From Candidatus Binatia bacterium (GTDB taxonomy: Bacteria > Desulfobacterota > Binatia > UBA9968): 59,260 nucleotides of DNA. Location of the stretch: contig DASXUF010000194.1 of NCBI GenBank assembly GCA_036504975.1, forward strand, positions 1 to 59,260, given 5' to 3'. The first letter of the stretch is position 1. Each line of letters opens with the position of its first letter. Shown here piece by piece: positions 8,159 to 16,767 of the stretch. Below the pieces are notes generated by a model that was given only the letters and a program-made list of their open reading frames with translations, did no database searches and was not told where the DNA came from. The position numbers and the translations under genes were made by a program.

Positions 8159-8995
8159 ATGTCCCGGCGAATCGGACTGACCGTTCTTCTGATAACGGTT
8201 ATTTTATCCTACCCCGCAATCCTGCCGGCCCAGTATACCCTGGTGCTTAAAAACGGCCGGCGCATCACCGTCCAGTCCTATAGAGAAGAGGGCCAATCAA
8301 TCAGGATTTACGGCATTGGCGGCGAGATCGGAATACCGCGCGCTGAAGTTCAGTCGATCCTCAGAGCGGGGGAAGAGGGGCGGGGTCTGGACCTTCGCGG
8401 CATCGAGGGGATAGAGGGCGAAGTCAGCCGACCCGAAGGTCAAGAACCGAGGCCGGAAGGGGCGGGCGCTGCGGCGGCTCCCGCGGAAGCAACGCCCGAC
8501 CAGAGGGCCAAAGAGGAAGAGGACTACAGAAAAAGAATCGAAGAGGTCACGGCGGAGCTCAATTCGGTCAAGGACCGGTATATTGCCGAAACACGGGCAA
8601 GCAGCTCGCGCGATCCGATGCTGCTCGAGACCGACGAGGCGATTCGGGCGCGCAACGAAGACTTGAACTCGCGGCTGAAGGATTTGCAGCACAATCCCGA
8701 ACCGCCCAGCGATGCCGGCCCGGTGAGGTTATCGGTTCCTTCGCCTTTTACCGGACAACCGACGGGCAAGGCGGAGATTCGTCCCGGCGAAGGATTAAAC
8801 ACAGCCGGCATTCCCATTTACACTCCGCCGGTCACGTCGCCCGCAGTGCGGCCCCCGCCCCCGGCTTACAGCGAGCGAGAGAAAGAACTCAGCGATTTGC
8901 GCAGTCGAATGAACCAGCTCGTGAAAGAGCGCGAGAGACTGATCGAAGAGATGAAGCAGAAAAACTTCGATACCGGCCTTCCCTCTGTAGAATAG
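8159..8995 (+). CDS. exported coiled-coil protein of unknown function
   Basis: I chose ATG 8159 because it opens a clean signal peptide (MSRRIGLTVLLITVILSYPAILPA, cleavage near residue 25); the frame is open further upstream but without sense. The 278-residue product has three parts: a short beta-rich domain (YTLVLKNGRRITVQSY to IPRAEVQSIL, about 27-68) like small domains that contact surfaces; an Ala/Pro/Glu linker and coiled coil (about 115-180); and a Pro-rich linker followed by a second basic/acidic coiled coil (about 235-265). No enzyme motif is seen. It is probably periplasmic. I do not recognise a family. Confidence 0.65.
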   Translation: MSRRIGLTVLLITVILSYPAILPAQYTLVLKNGRRITVQSYREEGQSIRIYGIGGEIGIPRAEVQSILRAGEEGRGLDLRGIEGIEGEVSRPEGQEPRPEGAGAAAAPAEATPDQRAKEEEDYRKRIEEVTAELNSVKDRYIAETRASSSRDPMLLETDEAIRARNEDLNSRLKDLQHNPEPPSDAGPVRLSVPSPFTGQPTGKAEIRPGEGLNTAGIPIYTPPVTSPAVRPPPPAYSEREKELSDLRSRMNQLVKERERLIEEMKQKNFDTGLPSVE

Positions 8996-9015
8996 AGCCG
9001 GCATCGGGTCGCCAA

Positions 9016-9474
9016 TTATTTTTCGTTACCCCGCCCTGAAAGGATAACCGCCGCACGCAAACCCAGCAGGTAGCTGTTCACGCCGAAGCCCGCGATCTGA
9101 CCGACGACGGCCTCGGCGATGAGCGAGCGCTTGCGAAACTCCTCGCGCTTGTAGATGTTCGATAAGTGCACTTCCACCGCCGGGATGCCGGCGGCCGTCA
9201 GCGCGTCTCTTAAGGCTACGCTCGAATGCGTGTAGGCGGCCGCGTTGACCACGAGGGCGGAAAATTCTTCGGGCGCTTTTTGAATCCAATCGACCAGCTC
9301 GCCCTCGCTGTTCGATTGACGCATCTCGACCTCGACGCCGAGTTTGCGCGCGAGCACCGCGATCTTCCGATTGATCTGGTCGAGGCTCAGCCGGCCGTAG
9401 ATCTCCGGCTGCCGCTTGCCGAGAATATTCAGATTGGGCCCGTGAAGGATGAGGATTTTTTTCTTTTTTGCCAT
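9016..9474 (-). CDS. aroQ: type II 3-dehydroquinate dehydratase
   Basis: Dodecameric type II enzyme that turns 3-dehydroquinate into 3-dehydroshikimate, step three of the shikimate pathway. At 152 residues it has family length. Visible: [18 protein letters not shown] with the catalytic Tyr and the flexible-lid Arg, the substrate loop [17 protein letters not shown], and [17 protein letters not shown] with the catalytic His. It is last in a minus-strand aroC-aroK-aroB-TPR-aroQ run; its ATG overlaps the TPR gene stop by one base. It supplies the step between aroB and shikimate kinase in the same operon. No aroE is present here. Confidence 0.97.
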   Translation of the reverse strand: MAKKKKILILHGPNLNILGKRQPEIYGRLSLDQINRKIAVLARKLGVEVEMRQSNSEGELVDWIQKAPEEFSALVVNAAAYTHSSVALRDALTAAGIPAVEVHLSNIYKREEFRKRSLIAEAVVGQIAGFGVNSYLLGLRAAVILSGRGNEK

Positions 9475-10007
9475 TACGACCCTCGTTGACGCTGCTTGAG
9501 CCAGTGATCGCAGGCTTCAAGCTCCTGTGCCGCTCTTTCCCTTGTCGCCCCGCGCGAGCCTTCCTGCTCGACCGTCGTCTTCAATCGGGCGACCTCGTCG
9601 CGCCATTCGCTCTCCTCGGGAGCGGCCTCGCAGAGCCGGCGATAAACCTCCAACGCCTCCAGGAAATAGCCTTGTTGGGTGAGCAATCTCGCCATGCTCT
9701 CGGTGGCGAAGGCCGGAGCGCTCGAGGATTGCTCGCCGACGCCAACCCGCTCGATGGCCGCAACCAGGGACTGCAACGGCTCATTCCCTACCAGCCGACC
9801 CAGATTATTCAGCCCCTCAATGGCCTGACCCGTGCGGCCCAATTCATAGAGAACTCGGCTTCTGAGCAACAGCGCGCGCGGATGATCCGGACTCTTCCGC
9901 AAAAAGCGCTCCACAACTTCGAGCGCCTCGTGAAGACGCCCCTGGCGGCGCATGGACTCGGTCTCCTCAACGAGGTCCGGCAAATTAGGACTTGGGCCCA
10001 TGCTCAA
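9474..10007 (-). CDS. TPR-repeat protein inside the shikimate operon
   Basis: A 177-residue soluble protein of helical hairpins. TPR-like units are seen at about residues 17-50 ([20 protein letters not shown] followed by [18 protein letters not shown]), 51-70, and 105-130 ([19 protein letters not shown]). The C-terminus is a charged helix (about 135-177). There is no signal peptide or membrane segment. It overlaps aroB by four bases and aroQ by one, so it is strictly coupled to them. TPRs are protein-binding scaffolds; its partner is unknown. It might bring the pathway enzymes together or simply be a passenger. Confidence 0.75.
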   Translation of the reverse strand: MSMGPSPNLPDLVEETESMRRQGRLHEALEVVERFLRKSPDHPRALLLRSRVLYELGRTGQAIEGLNNLGRLVGNEPLQSLVAAIERVGVGEQSSSAPAFATESMARLLTQQGYFLEALEVYRRLCEAAPEESEWRDEVARLKTTVEQEGSRGATRERAAQELEACDHWLKQRQRGS

Positions 10008-11089
10008 TTCGTTTTCCGCGCCAGCGCCGCGGCGATCTCCGACGGCGAAAGCGAATGAAACCTGGTCTTGCCGATGCCCTCGCAGAGAACGAACTTGATC
10101 TTGCCCTCGGCCGATTTCTTGTCCATCTCCAAGCGTTGGATCAACTCTCGCGGCTCAACGCCGGCCGGGATTTCAGTCGGCAAGCCGGCCTCCGAGATGA
10201 GCCGGCGAATGCGCTCGAAGCTCTCCCGATCGCAGCAGCCCTGGCGCACGGAGATGGCCGCGGCCTGGATCATGCCGATCGCCACCGCCTCGCCGTGAAA
10301 AAATTCGCGATAGCCGGTGAGGGATTCCAGCGCGTGTCCGACGGTGTGGCCGAAATTCAACACCGCGCGAACATCGCTCTCGCGCTCGTCCTTCTCGACG
10401 ACGTTGGCCTTGATCGCGCACGAAGCCGCGACGACTTCAGTAAGCGGCGCCATCTTTAAGCCTAATAAATTTTCCAGCTCGGCTTCGAGCATGGCAAAGA
10501 GACCCGGATCGGCGATGATGCCGTACTTGATCACTTCGGCGAGGCCAGCGGCCAACTCTCTCCGGGGCAAAGAGCGCAGGACGGCCACGTCGATGAGCAC
10601 GAGCCGCGGCTGATAAAACGCGCCGATCAAATTTTTTCCCTCCCGATGATTGACTCCGGTCTTGCCGCCGATGCTCGAATCGACTTGAGCCAGCAGAGTG
10701 GTCGGCACCTGAACGTATGGGATGCCGCGAAGAAAAGTGGCGGCCGCAAAGCCGGTCATGTCGCCGACGACGCCGCCTCCCAAGGCCAGCAAAGAAGAGC
10801 CGCGCTCGAATCTTTCGCTCACGAGCCGGTCGTAAATCTCGGCTACCGATTCGAGGTTCTTCCGTTCCTCTCCTTCGGGCAGAGAAACGACGGCGACCTC
10901 AAAGCCGGCCTGACGAAGCGAATCCTCGACCGGCTTGAGATAAAGCCCGGCCACTTTCACGTCCGTGATGATGCCGACTTTCTTTCCTAATCCCGCCCGC
11001 TGCAAAAGATCGCCGGTTTGCCGAAGAAGATCCTCTCCGATATGGATCGGATGGGAGCGATCGCCGAGATTGACCGTCAACGTGCGCAT
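10004..11089 (-). CDS. aroB: 3-dehydroquinate synthase
   Basis: NAD- and metal-dependent cyclase that converts DAHP to 3-dehydroquinate, step two of the shikimate pathway. It has 361 residues, the family length. Motifs: the NAD-binding GGGVVGDMTGFAAATFLRG, QVPTTLLAQVDSSIGGKTG with the substrate Lys and Asp, the metal ligand in LAEVIKYG, and NFGHTVGHALE carrying the metal His residues. It starts one base after the aroK stop and overlaps the TPR gene by four bases. The cytoplasmic protein would act beside AroQ and AroK encoded on the same message. Confidence 0.97.
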   Translation of the reverse strand: MRTLTVNLGDRSHPIHIGEDLLRQTGDLLQRAGLGKKVGIITDVKVAGLYLKPVEDSLRQAGFEVAVVSLPEGEERKNLESVAEIYDRLVSERFERGSSLLALGGGVVGDMTGFAAATFLRGIPYVQVPTTLLAQVDSSIGGKTGVNHREGKNLIGAFYQPRLVLIDVAVLRSLPRRELAAGLAEVIKYGIIADPGLFAMLEAELENLLGLKMAPLTEVVAASCAIKANVVEKDERESDVRAVLNFGHTVGHALESLTGYREFFHGEAVAIGMIQAAAISVRQGCCDRESFERIRRLISEAGLPTEIPAGVEPRELIQRLEMDKKSAEGKIKFVLCEGIGKTRFHSLSPSEIAAALARKTN

Positions 11090-11090
11090 C

Positions 11091-11639
11091 TCACGACCGC
11101 CTAATCTGGACCTTGCCTTGCGTAATCAGGAGTTGTGCCATGATTTTTTCCACTACGTCGTCGATAGAAAGCGCGCTGGTGTCGATCATCACGTGCGCCT
11201 GGGCGTAAAACTTTTTTCGCTGGCTCAAGAGCGACTCGATTTTACCTTTCTGGTCCTCTCCCTTGAGCAGCGGCCGTCCGCGTCCGCTGCCCGCTCTTTG
11301 CATCAACGTCCGCGGCGTCGCGCTTAAACAGACGAGCAGGCTTTTTTCTTTAAGCAGGCGGAGGTTTTCTTTATCCACGACCGCGCCGCCGCCGGTGGCG
11401 ACCACCTGACCTTCCCGGCCGAGCACCTCCCTTAATTTCCGCTTCTCCAGGCCGCGAAAAAAGGCTTCGCCTTTCTGCGCGAAGATCTCCCGCACTTTCA
11501 TCCCTTCGGCCTCTTCGATCATCCGGTCGAGATCGACAAAAGGCCATTCCAGCCTCAGCGCGAGCTTGCGGCCGACGACCGTTTTGCCGGCGGCCATGAA
11601 CCCGGTGAGGGCGATATTTTTTGGGCCGCGGGGAAGCAA
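11091..11639 (-). CDS. aroK: shikimate kinase
   Basis: ATP-dependent phosphorylation of shikimate at the 3-hydroxyl. It has 182 residues. Motifs: the Walker A GFMAAGKTVVGR (about residues 13-24), the shikimate-binding DLDRMIE, the GGGAVV glycine triplet with its preceding ATG, the RPLL lid arginine, and the C-terminal adenine loop region. The usual GxxGxGKT is GFMAAGKT here, with Ala before Ala-Gly-Lys, as in many shikimate kinases. It sits 3 bases after aroC and 1 base before aroB, so the operon is very compact. The start ATG 11639 gives a short MLPRGPKN lead. Confidence 0.96.
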   Translation of the reverse strand: MLPRGPKNIALTGFMAAGKTVVGRKLALRLEWPFVDLDRMIEEAEGMKVREIFAQKGEAFFRGLEKRKLREVLGREGQVVATGGGAVVDKENLRLLKEKSLLVCLSATPRTLMQRAGSGRGRPLLKGEDQKGKIESLLSQRKKFYAQAHVMIDTSALSIDDVVEKIMAQLLITQGKVQIRRS

Positions 11640-11642
11640 GGG

Positions 11643-12839
11643 TCAGAACTGCTTGATCTGCTCCAGGTAGCCTTCGTAGTTGCGCGTGATCTCGCTGAGC
11701 GAGTCGCCGCCGAATTTTTCCAGGAAGGCCACCGCAAGCTCAAAGGCCACCACCGCCTCTCCGACCACGGCGGCGGCGGGGGCGGAACAGACATCCGATC
11801 GTTCCACGGAAGCGTCCGCAGGCTGCTTCGATTTAAAATCGACGGACTGGAGCGGGCTCATCAACGTCGAGATCGGCTTCATGGCGGCGCGCACGATCAA
11901 AGGCGCGCCGTTGGACATGCCTCCTTCGGTGCCGCCGGAGTTGTTGCTGCCGCGGTAAAACCCGGTGGGAACGATTCTCGGCGTGCCCTCGCTGACCATT
12001 TTATTGGGGTCGAAGAAGATCTCGTCGTGCACCTGGGAGCCGCGGCGCCGGGCCATCTCGAAGCCGAGACCGATCTCGACTCCCTTGATCGCCTGGATGC
12101 TCATGAGGGCGCGGGCCAGGCGGCCGTCGAACTTGCGGTCCCATTGCGTGTGGCTGCCGATTCCAGGCGGCAGACCGAGGGCGACGATCTCGAAGACGCC
12201 GCCCAACGTATCCCCCTTATTCTTGCAATCGTCGATCAGGGCGATCATTTTTTCTTCGGCGTCTTTGTCGGCGACTCTTACCGGCGACTCCTCGGCGCGG
12301 GCAAATACTTCTTCATAGGTCGCGCCGTCGCTTTTCGCCTCGATATTTCCGAGCGAGCGCAGATAACCCATGACCTTGATGCCGAAAGGCGCCAGGATCT
12401 GCTTGCAGAAAGATCCGACCGCCGTGCGCGAGACGGTGTCGCGGGCGCTGGCGCGCTCGAGAACGTTGCGAATGTCGGAATGGTTGTATTTGAGAATCCC
12501 GCTGAGATCAGCGTGCCCGGGACGGGGCTTGGTGACGGCGATCTTGTCGTCGCGGTCCCCGGGCAGAGACGACATCTTCTTGGTCCAGTTCTTCCAGTCG
12601 CGATTCTCGATTCCCAGCGCCACCGGCGAGCCCAGGGTTTCGCCCCAGCGGATGCCCGAGCGAATCTCGACCTCGTCTTTCTCGATCAGCATCCTGCCGC
12701 CGCGGCCATAGCCCTGCTGCCGGCGCCAGAGGTCATGATTGATCTTGGCGACGTCGATCGGGAATCCGGCCGGCACGCCGTCGATAATCGCCGTGAGGCA
12801 GGGCCCATGCGATTCCCCCGCGGTAAAATAGCGCAGCAT
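11643..12839 (-). CDS. aroC: chorismate synthase
   Basis: FMN-dependent enzyme that eliminates phosphate from EPSP to give chorismate, the end product of the shikimate pathway. It has 398 residues. The family signature appears at once (YFTAGESHGPCLTAIIDGVPAG), then RQQGYGRGGRM, the FMN/substrate-binding RPGHADLSG and ERASARDTVSRTA stretches, and NNSGGTEGGMSNG. It is the first aro gene after pilQ on the minus strand, 102 bases downstream of the pilQ stop. No Shine-Dalgarno is seen (the start is preceded by CCCCC); a TAATAT hexamer ends 6 bases before the ATG, so a leaderless start is possible. Confidence 0.97.
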   Translation of the reverse strand: MLRYFTAGESHGPCLTAIIDGVPAGFPIDVAKINHDLWRRQQGYGRGGRMLIEKDEVEIRSGIRWGETLGSPVALGIENRDWKNWTKKMSSLPGDRDDKIAVTKPRPGHADLSGILKYNHSDIRNVLERASARDTVSRTAVGSFCKQILAPFGIKVMGYLRSLGNIEAKSDGATYEEVFARAEESPVRVADKDAEEKMIALIDDCKNKGDTLGGVFEIVALGLPPGIGSHTQWDRKFDGRLARALMSIQAIKGVEIGLGFEMARRRGSQVHDEIFFDPNKMVSEGTPRIVPTGFYRGSNNSGGTEGGMSNGAPLIVRAAMKPISTLMSPLQSVDFKSKQPADASVERSDVCSAPAAAVVGEAVVAFELAVAFLEKFGGDSLSEITRNYEGYLEQIKQF

Positions 12840-12903
12840 GGGGGTATATTACTCTATTCTGTTTTTACAGGCTAGCTGTGGGGAGAATATGAAAGAGGGC
12901 CGA

Positions 12904-12921
12904 AGGATGATCTCACATCCT
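12904..12921 (-). other. small hairpin between pilQ and aroC
   Basis: AGGATG and CATCCT form a 6-bp stem around a 6-base loop, and flanking GAGG/CCTC bases could extend it imperfectly. There is no T run, so it is a weak terminator or attenuator candidate at the pil-aro junction. Confidence 0.3.
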
Positions 12922-12941
12922 CCAGTCCTCTTGTATAGATG

Positions 12942-14903
12942 TTATCCGCCTTCGGTTTGCCTCAGCCGGTCGCGCCAGAGCTCTTCCGCGCTCGGAAGAT
13001 TGACGGAACCCGCGGCGATGATACGCGGCGTGATGAAGACGATGAGCTCCTCGAAGTCTTTTTGCCAACGCTGATTCTTGAACAGCCAACCGAAAACGGG
13101 AATGTCTTTGAGCCATGGGATGCCGGATTCGGAGGTTAGCTTGGTATCTTTCAAAATACCGCCGATCACGATGGTCTCGCCGTCACGAACCAAAACGTTG
13201 GAGATGGCCTCGCGGGTCAGCTCATCGAATGGAATCACGCTGCTCGCGGCGCCAGTCCCGGTAGCGACACTGGCCACGGTCGGAGACTCGGCAATCGAGC
13301 TCGACTTGACGCTGATGCTCATGAGCACGAACCCGTCGCTGGAAACCTGCGGCGTGACGCTGAGAATGACCCCGACCGGAATTTTCTCGGTGGCGGCCGC
13401 CGATCCTGCCGCCGCTCCGGTGCCGCTGGCGATATTGGTGGTGGACGAAGGCAGCGTAATTCTTAGAACTCTCAGGCTCTGAATCGTCGAGGCGACGTTG
13501 TTCAGCGTCACCACCGACGGGCGCGATATGATCCGGATGTCGCCGGATTTCTCCGCCGCGGTCAATTGGAAATCCAAGTCTCTAAAAGCGCCGAATCGAT
13601 TCTGGAAAATCTTAATGAACGGAATGCCGCTCGAAGGAGTGCCGGCGGCAAAAGGGCTGTTGATCTCGGCCCCGCGCGCAAATTTGAGAGTCGTTCCCAA
13701 GGCCCGCGAAAAGCTCGGCGTGGCTTCGACCAGATTCGATTCGATCAGGACCTGAGGCGTCCGGGTATCGAGCCGGCTGGCGATCTCGTTGGCGTCCTCG
13801 ATGCCCTTGCGGATGTCGCGCACCACGATCGTGTTGCTCCGGTCATCCGGAAATACGACGCCGCGAGGACTCAGCACCGGCTTGATCTTGTCTACAAGCT
13901 CTTTCACCTTGGCGTAGTTGACGTTCAAATAGGCGGTCTGAAGCGGCTCGAGATTCTCCTGCGCCTTTTGCGCCGCCGATAGCGCGTCCCTTTCCGACTT
14001 CATTTGCCCCGCGGTGGAAATCCTGACGACGTTGCCCATCTGCTCTTTGCCCAGGCCGTTCGTATCGATCAAGAGATCCATCGCCTGGTCCCATGGCACA
14101 TCCACCAGCCGCACGGTGACTCTCTTTTTCACCTCGTCGGTCACCACGATATTGAGCCCGCTCACTTCGGCAAGCAGACGGAAGACATTCTTGATGTCCG
14201 CGTCTTTAAAATCAAGCGAAATTTTTTGTCCCGAATAGGTTTTGACCCCCTTGAGATCCCTGCCGGCGGCAGCAGCCTGGCCGCGCGGGACAGGCGCACC
14301 CCCCTGTGCCATGCTGATGTCGACCCGCCGTCCATTTTGGACCAAATAGACGTCCCGCTTCGCCGTGTGCTGCGGATTGACCGGGCCGATAACCAATTTC
14401 AAGCCTCCGTTCTCCGGTTCGATCACATAGACGGGCACCGTGGCCGCGGCGACCTCCATGACCACGCGTAGGTGCCCCTCGCCCGAGCTGACTCGCAACA
14501 CGCTGAGCCAGTGGGTCTCGATACGAAAAGTTTCCACCTGCGGCAGTTGCTTGGCCGGGCCGAATACGTCCAGAACGATACGGGACGGCTGCGCGATTGA
14601 GAAATGGCGGTACTGATTGACGGCGTCGGAGAATTTGATCCTGACGGTGGTTTGTCCCCGCTCTTCCTGTACGGCGAGATCTTGCAGCCTGAAGGGCTGT
14701 TCTTGCAGGGAGGGTTCCTTGACTGCGGGTTGAGGGACGGCCGGCTGTCTCTGAGCCGAGTCACGTTTACCGGCGGCATCTTCCTCCATGGCCGCCGGGA
14801 CGCACGCGGAGAGCGCCGCTGCCGCCGCGATCAAGACGATACCGATGAATCCATGGCCTTGGAAAAATCTTCGCACCGTCGAAAGAAAAACTCTTATCAG
14901 CAT
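12942..14903 (-). CDS. pilQ: type IV pilus secretin
   Basis: Outer-membrane secretin through which the type IV pilus passes. It has 653 residues. The N-terminal signal region contains the lipobox-like ALSAC near residue 34, so it may be lipidated. An AMIN domain of peptidoglycan-binding type follows (about 65-180), then an STN/secretin N0 domain from GQKISLDFKDADIKNVFRLLAEVSG (about 220-300), an N1 domain with YAKVKELVDKIKPVLS and NTIVVRDI, and the secretin barrel ending with GETIVIGGIL and VPVFGWLFKN. The order AMIN-N0-N1-secretin fits PilQ rather than a type II secretin. It ends the pilMNOPQ set and precedes aroC, an arrangement seen in many proteobacteria. Confidence 0.95.
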   Translation of the reverse strand: MLIRVFLSTVRRFFQGHGFIGIVLIAAAAALSACVPAAMEEDAAGKRDSAQRQPAVPQPAVKEPSLQEQPFRLQDLAVQEERGQTTVRIKFSDAVNQYRHFSIAQPSRIVLDVFGPAKQLPQVETFRIETHWLSVLRVSSGEGHLRVVMEVAAATVPVYVIEPENGGLKLVIGPVNPQHTAKRDVYLVQNGRRVDISMAQGGAPVPRGQAAAAGRDLKGVKTYSGQKISLDFKDADIKNVFRLLAEVSGLNIVVTDEVKKRVTVRLVDVPWDQAMDLLIDTNGLGKEQMGNVVRISTAGQMKSERDALSAAQKAQENLEPLQTAYLNVNYAKVKELVDKIKPVLSPRGVVFPDDRSNTIVVRDIRKGIEDANEIASRLDTRTPQVLIESNLVEATPSFSRALGTTLKFARGAEINSPFAAGTPSSGIPFIKIFQNRFGAFRDLDFQLTAAEKSGDIRIISRPSVVTLNNVASTIQSLRVLRITLPSSTTNIASGTGAAAGSAAATEKIPVGVILSVTPQVSSDGFVLMSISVKSSSIAESPTVASVATGTGAASSVIPFDELTREAISNVLVRDGETIVIGGILKDTKLTSESGIPWLKDIPVFGWLFKNQRWQKDFEELIVFITPRIIAAGSVNLPSAEELWRDRLRQTEGG

Positions 14904-14925
14904 AGTCTCGACCTTTCTGCGGCGT

Positions 14926-15534
14926 TTACTCGGAGACGATTCGCATACTTACTTGCCGGCTTTTTCTGGCGCCGTAAAAATCGACGTAACTCTCCTCGAT
15001 CACGACTTCACTGGCTTTGATCTCCTTGATCTTTCCCTCATTGGAACCGATCGCAGTGCCGACCCTTACGACGTAACCGAGACCCGCCGAATCCTCGACC
15101 ATGGCGCGCGGGTCCTTGGCGTCCCACACGATTCCGACCAGTTTGAGCTGGCCCAGATCGTAGCGCTCGAGCGGCGAAAGATTTTCTCGCGACCGGCGTT
15201 TGGTCTGGGTCTTCAAAGGCAACGCCTGAAACGGATCGCGCTTTCCGGCCGAGGAATAACGCGGCGCCGATGTCGGTTCGCTCTTTTTTTCCGGCAGGTC
15301 GAGCAATTCGGCGGCCGGCGTCTTCGCTTCGCTCTCCGGGCGCTGTCCGGTCTTCCCCGTTACGGCTCCCCTAAGCGCGTCCAGATTCTTCCCGATCACT
15401 TCCGGCGCCTTTTTGAATTTATCGAGCGCCTCTCGGGTCTTCTGGGACGGCGCGTCTTTTTCATCCTGAGCCGCTCCGATCCCGGAAAGGGCGACGATGC
15501 CAGCCAAGGTCAAGGGTAACCACCAGCGGTTCAT
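14926..15534 (-). CDS. pilP: type IV pilus assembly protein PilP
   Basis: Periplasmic linker between the PilNO inner-membrane dimer and the PilQ secretin. It has 202 residues: a signal peptide (MNRWWLPLTLAGIVALSGIGA, cleavage after AQ near residue 23), a disordered charged stretch (about 25-110), then the small beta-sandwich homology region starting at KRDPFQALPLK and running through LGQLKLVGIVWDAKDPRAMVEDSAGLGYVV. Unlike many PilP proteins it has no lipobox Cys at the cleavage site. It starts 1 base after the pilO stop. Confidence 0.9.
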   Translation of the reverse strand: MNRWWLPLTLAGIVALSGIGAAQDEKDAPSQKTREALDKFKKAPEVIGKNLDALRGAVTGKTGQRPESEAKTPAAELLDLPEKKSEPTSAPRYSSAGKRDPFQALPLKTQTKRRSRENLSPLERYDLGQLKLVGIVWDAKDPRAMVEDSAGLGYVVRVGTAIGSNEGKIKEIKASEVVIEESYVDFYGARKSRQVSMRIVSE

Positions 15535-15535
15535 A

Positions 15536-16162
15536 TCACTTCTTCGCCGCCTTTTCTTTTGCTGCCTTCTCCGCCGCTATTTTCGCCCGCTCCGCTTCGT
15601 CTAAAAAGCGGAACGTTGTCACGAGCGTTGCGGTATCGATGGTGACCTGTTCCTGGTTCACCTTGGGATTTTTCATCTCGATATTGTTGATATTGACCAG
15701 ACGATTCAGCCTGCCCACCTCGTCGAAGAAGCCGACCACGCTATGAAATTCCCCTCTGACGACGACGTCCACCGGGATCTCGGCGTAAAAATCCTGGGGA
15801 TTTTCCGCCCGGGGGCGGAAAAGCAATATATCCAAACCGGATTCCCGCGCCTTGCTGGAAATGTTCGCCAAAAGATCGGGGATCTCCTTTTGGTCCGGAA
15901 GCTGGGCGATGGCCTCGTTGAGCATGCCGTTCAGAAGCACGATTTGCTGCTTGAGCTGGGGCAAATTCGCCACCAGAGCCTTTTTTCGGTCGCGCTCCGT
16001 CCTGGCCAGCTCGACGCTTTGCTTGAGATCCGAGATTTGAAAAGAAAAACGCGTATAGAGAAAGAAGTAATCGAAGAACAGCAAAAGAATAATCACGCCG
16101 GCCAAAATGCCGAGCTTCTGTTGCCGCGGCAATTCTAAAATACGGTTCAAAAATTCGTTCAT
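15536..16162 (-). CDS. pilO: type IV pilus assembly protein PilO
   Basis: Bitopic inner-membrane alignment protein. It has 208 residues with one membrane helix at about 17-34 (LGILAGVIILLLFFDYFFLY), a coiled coil at about 40-90 and a periplasmic ferredoxin-like domain (LLANISSKARESGLDILLFRP, VVRGEFHSVVGFFDEVGRLNRLVNI). PilO pairs with PilN through these domains. The tail is an Ala/Lys-rich helix. Its ATG overlaps the pilN stop by four bases, indicating coupled synthesis of the partners. Confidence 0.93.
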   Translation of the reverse strand: MNEFLNRILELPRQQKLGILAGVIILLLFFDYFFLYTRFSFQISDLKQSVELARTERDRKKALVANLPQLKQQIVLLNGMLNEAIAQLPDQKEIPDLLANISSKARESGLDILLFRPRAENPQDFYAEIPVDVVVRGEFHSVVGFFDEVGRLNRLVNINNIEMKNPKVNQEQVTIDTATLVTTFRFLDEAERAKIAAEKAAKEKAAKK

Positions 16163-16767
16163 GGCTTTTTTACCTTGCCAGGAGGACTCGCGGCGCCGGC
16201 GTCCTTAGCCGGCTCCGCGACGGACGGCTGGTAGACCAGGCGCGACCGCACGGAAAATTTTTTCAGCAAAAGCTTGTCCTGCTCGCTCTGGCTGGTCTCC
16301 ACCAACTCCACATTCTTGAAATAGTCGGAGCTGGAAAGCGCTTTGAGAAAATCGGCCACCGTTTGGTTGTCCACGGCTATGCCGTTCATCGACAAGTTGC
16401 CCGAAGTTTCCTTGAATTCCGTGAGCCAGAGCCGGGGCGGAGTCGCCCCGGAGAGGCTCTCCATGACGCGCACGGGGCCGACCTTCTTTTTTCGAAGGTC
16501 TTCGATGACTTTGACTTTCTGTTTCAGATCGCCGACTTTTTTTTGCAGTTCCGTGACCTCTCTCGCTTCGGCCTCCATCGCGGCAATTTCCTGGCGCGCG
16601 CTTGCGAGTTCTCGACTCAAGGCGGTCGTGCGGTATAATTGATACAGGAGCACGATGAGGATCAGCCCCAGAGTAGCCCCTAATGCAAGAGCGGCGATCG
16701 TGAGGTCTTGGCGTCTGCCGATCTCGGCCTTGATCTCGCGAGCCGATAGCAGGTTGATGCGGATCAT
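16159..16767 (-). CDS. pilN: type IV pilus assembly protein PilN
   Basis: Bitopic inner-membrane partner of PilO. It has 202 residues. The N-terminal MIRINLLSAREIK is the cytoplasmic peptide that docks into PilM in this family. A membrane helix follows at about 25-43 (AALALGATLGLILIVLLYQ), then a coiled coil (about 50-95) and a periplasmic alpha/beta domain (LSGATPPRLWLTEFKETSGNLSMNGIAV...). A Pro/Lys-rich tail closes it. It overlaps pilM and pilO by four bases each. Identity is supported by the motif and the gene order. Confidence 0.94.
   Translation of the reverse strand: MIRINLLSAREIKAEIGRRQDLTIAALALGATLGLILIVLLYQLYRTTALSRELASARQEIAAMEAEAREVTELQKKVGDLKQKVKVIEDLRKKKVGPVRVMESLSGATPPRLWLTEFKETSGNLSMNGIAVDNQTVADFLKALSSSDYFKNVELVETSQSEQDKLLLKKFSVRSRLVYQPSVAEPAKDAGAASPPGKVKKP

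Noticed and set aside
12027-12875. Long plus-strand frame (282 codons) opposite aroC
   Set aside because: aroC is certain on the other strand, and the frame's Arg/Asp/His-rich composition is a GC-codon shadow.
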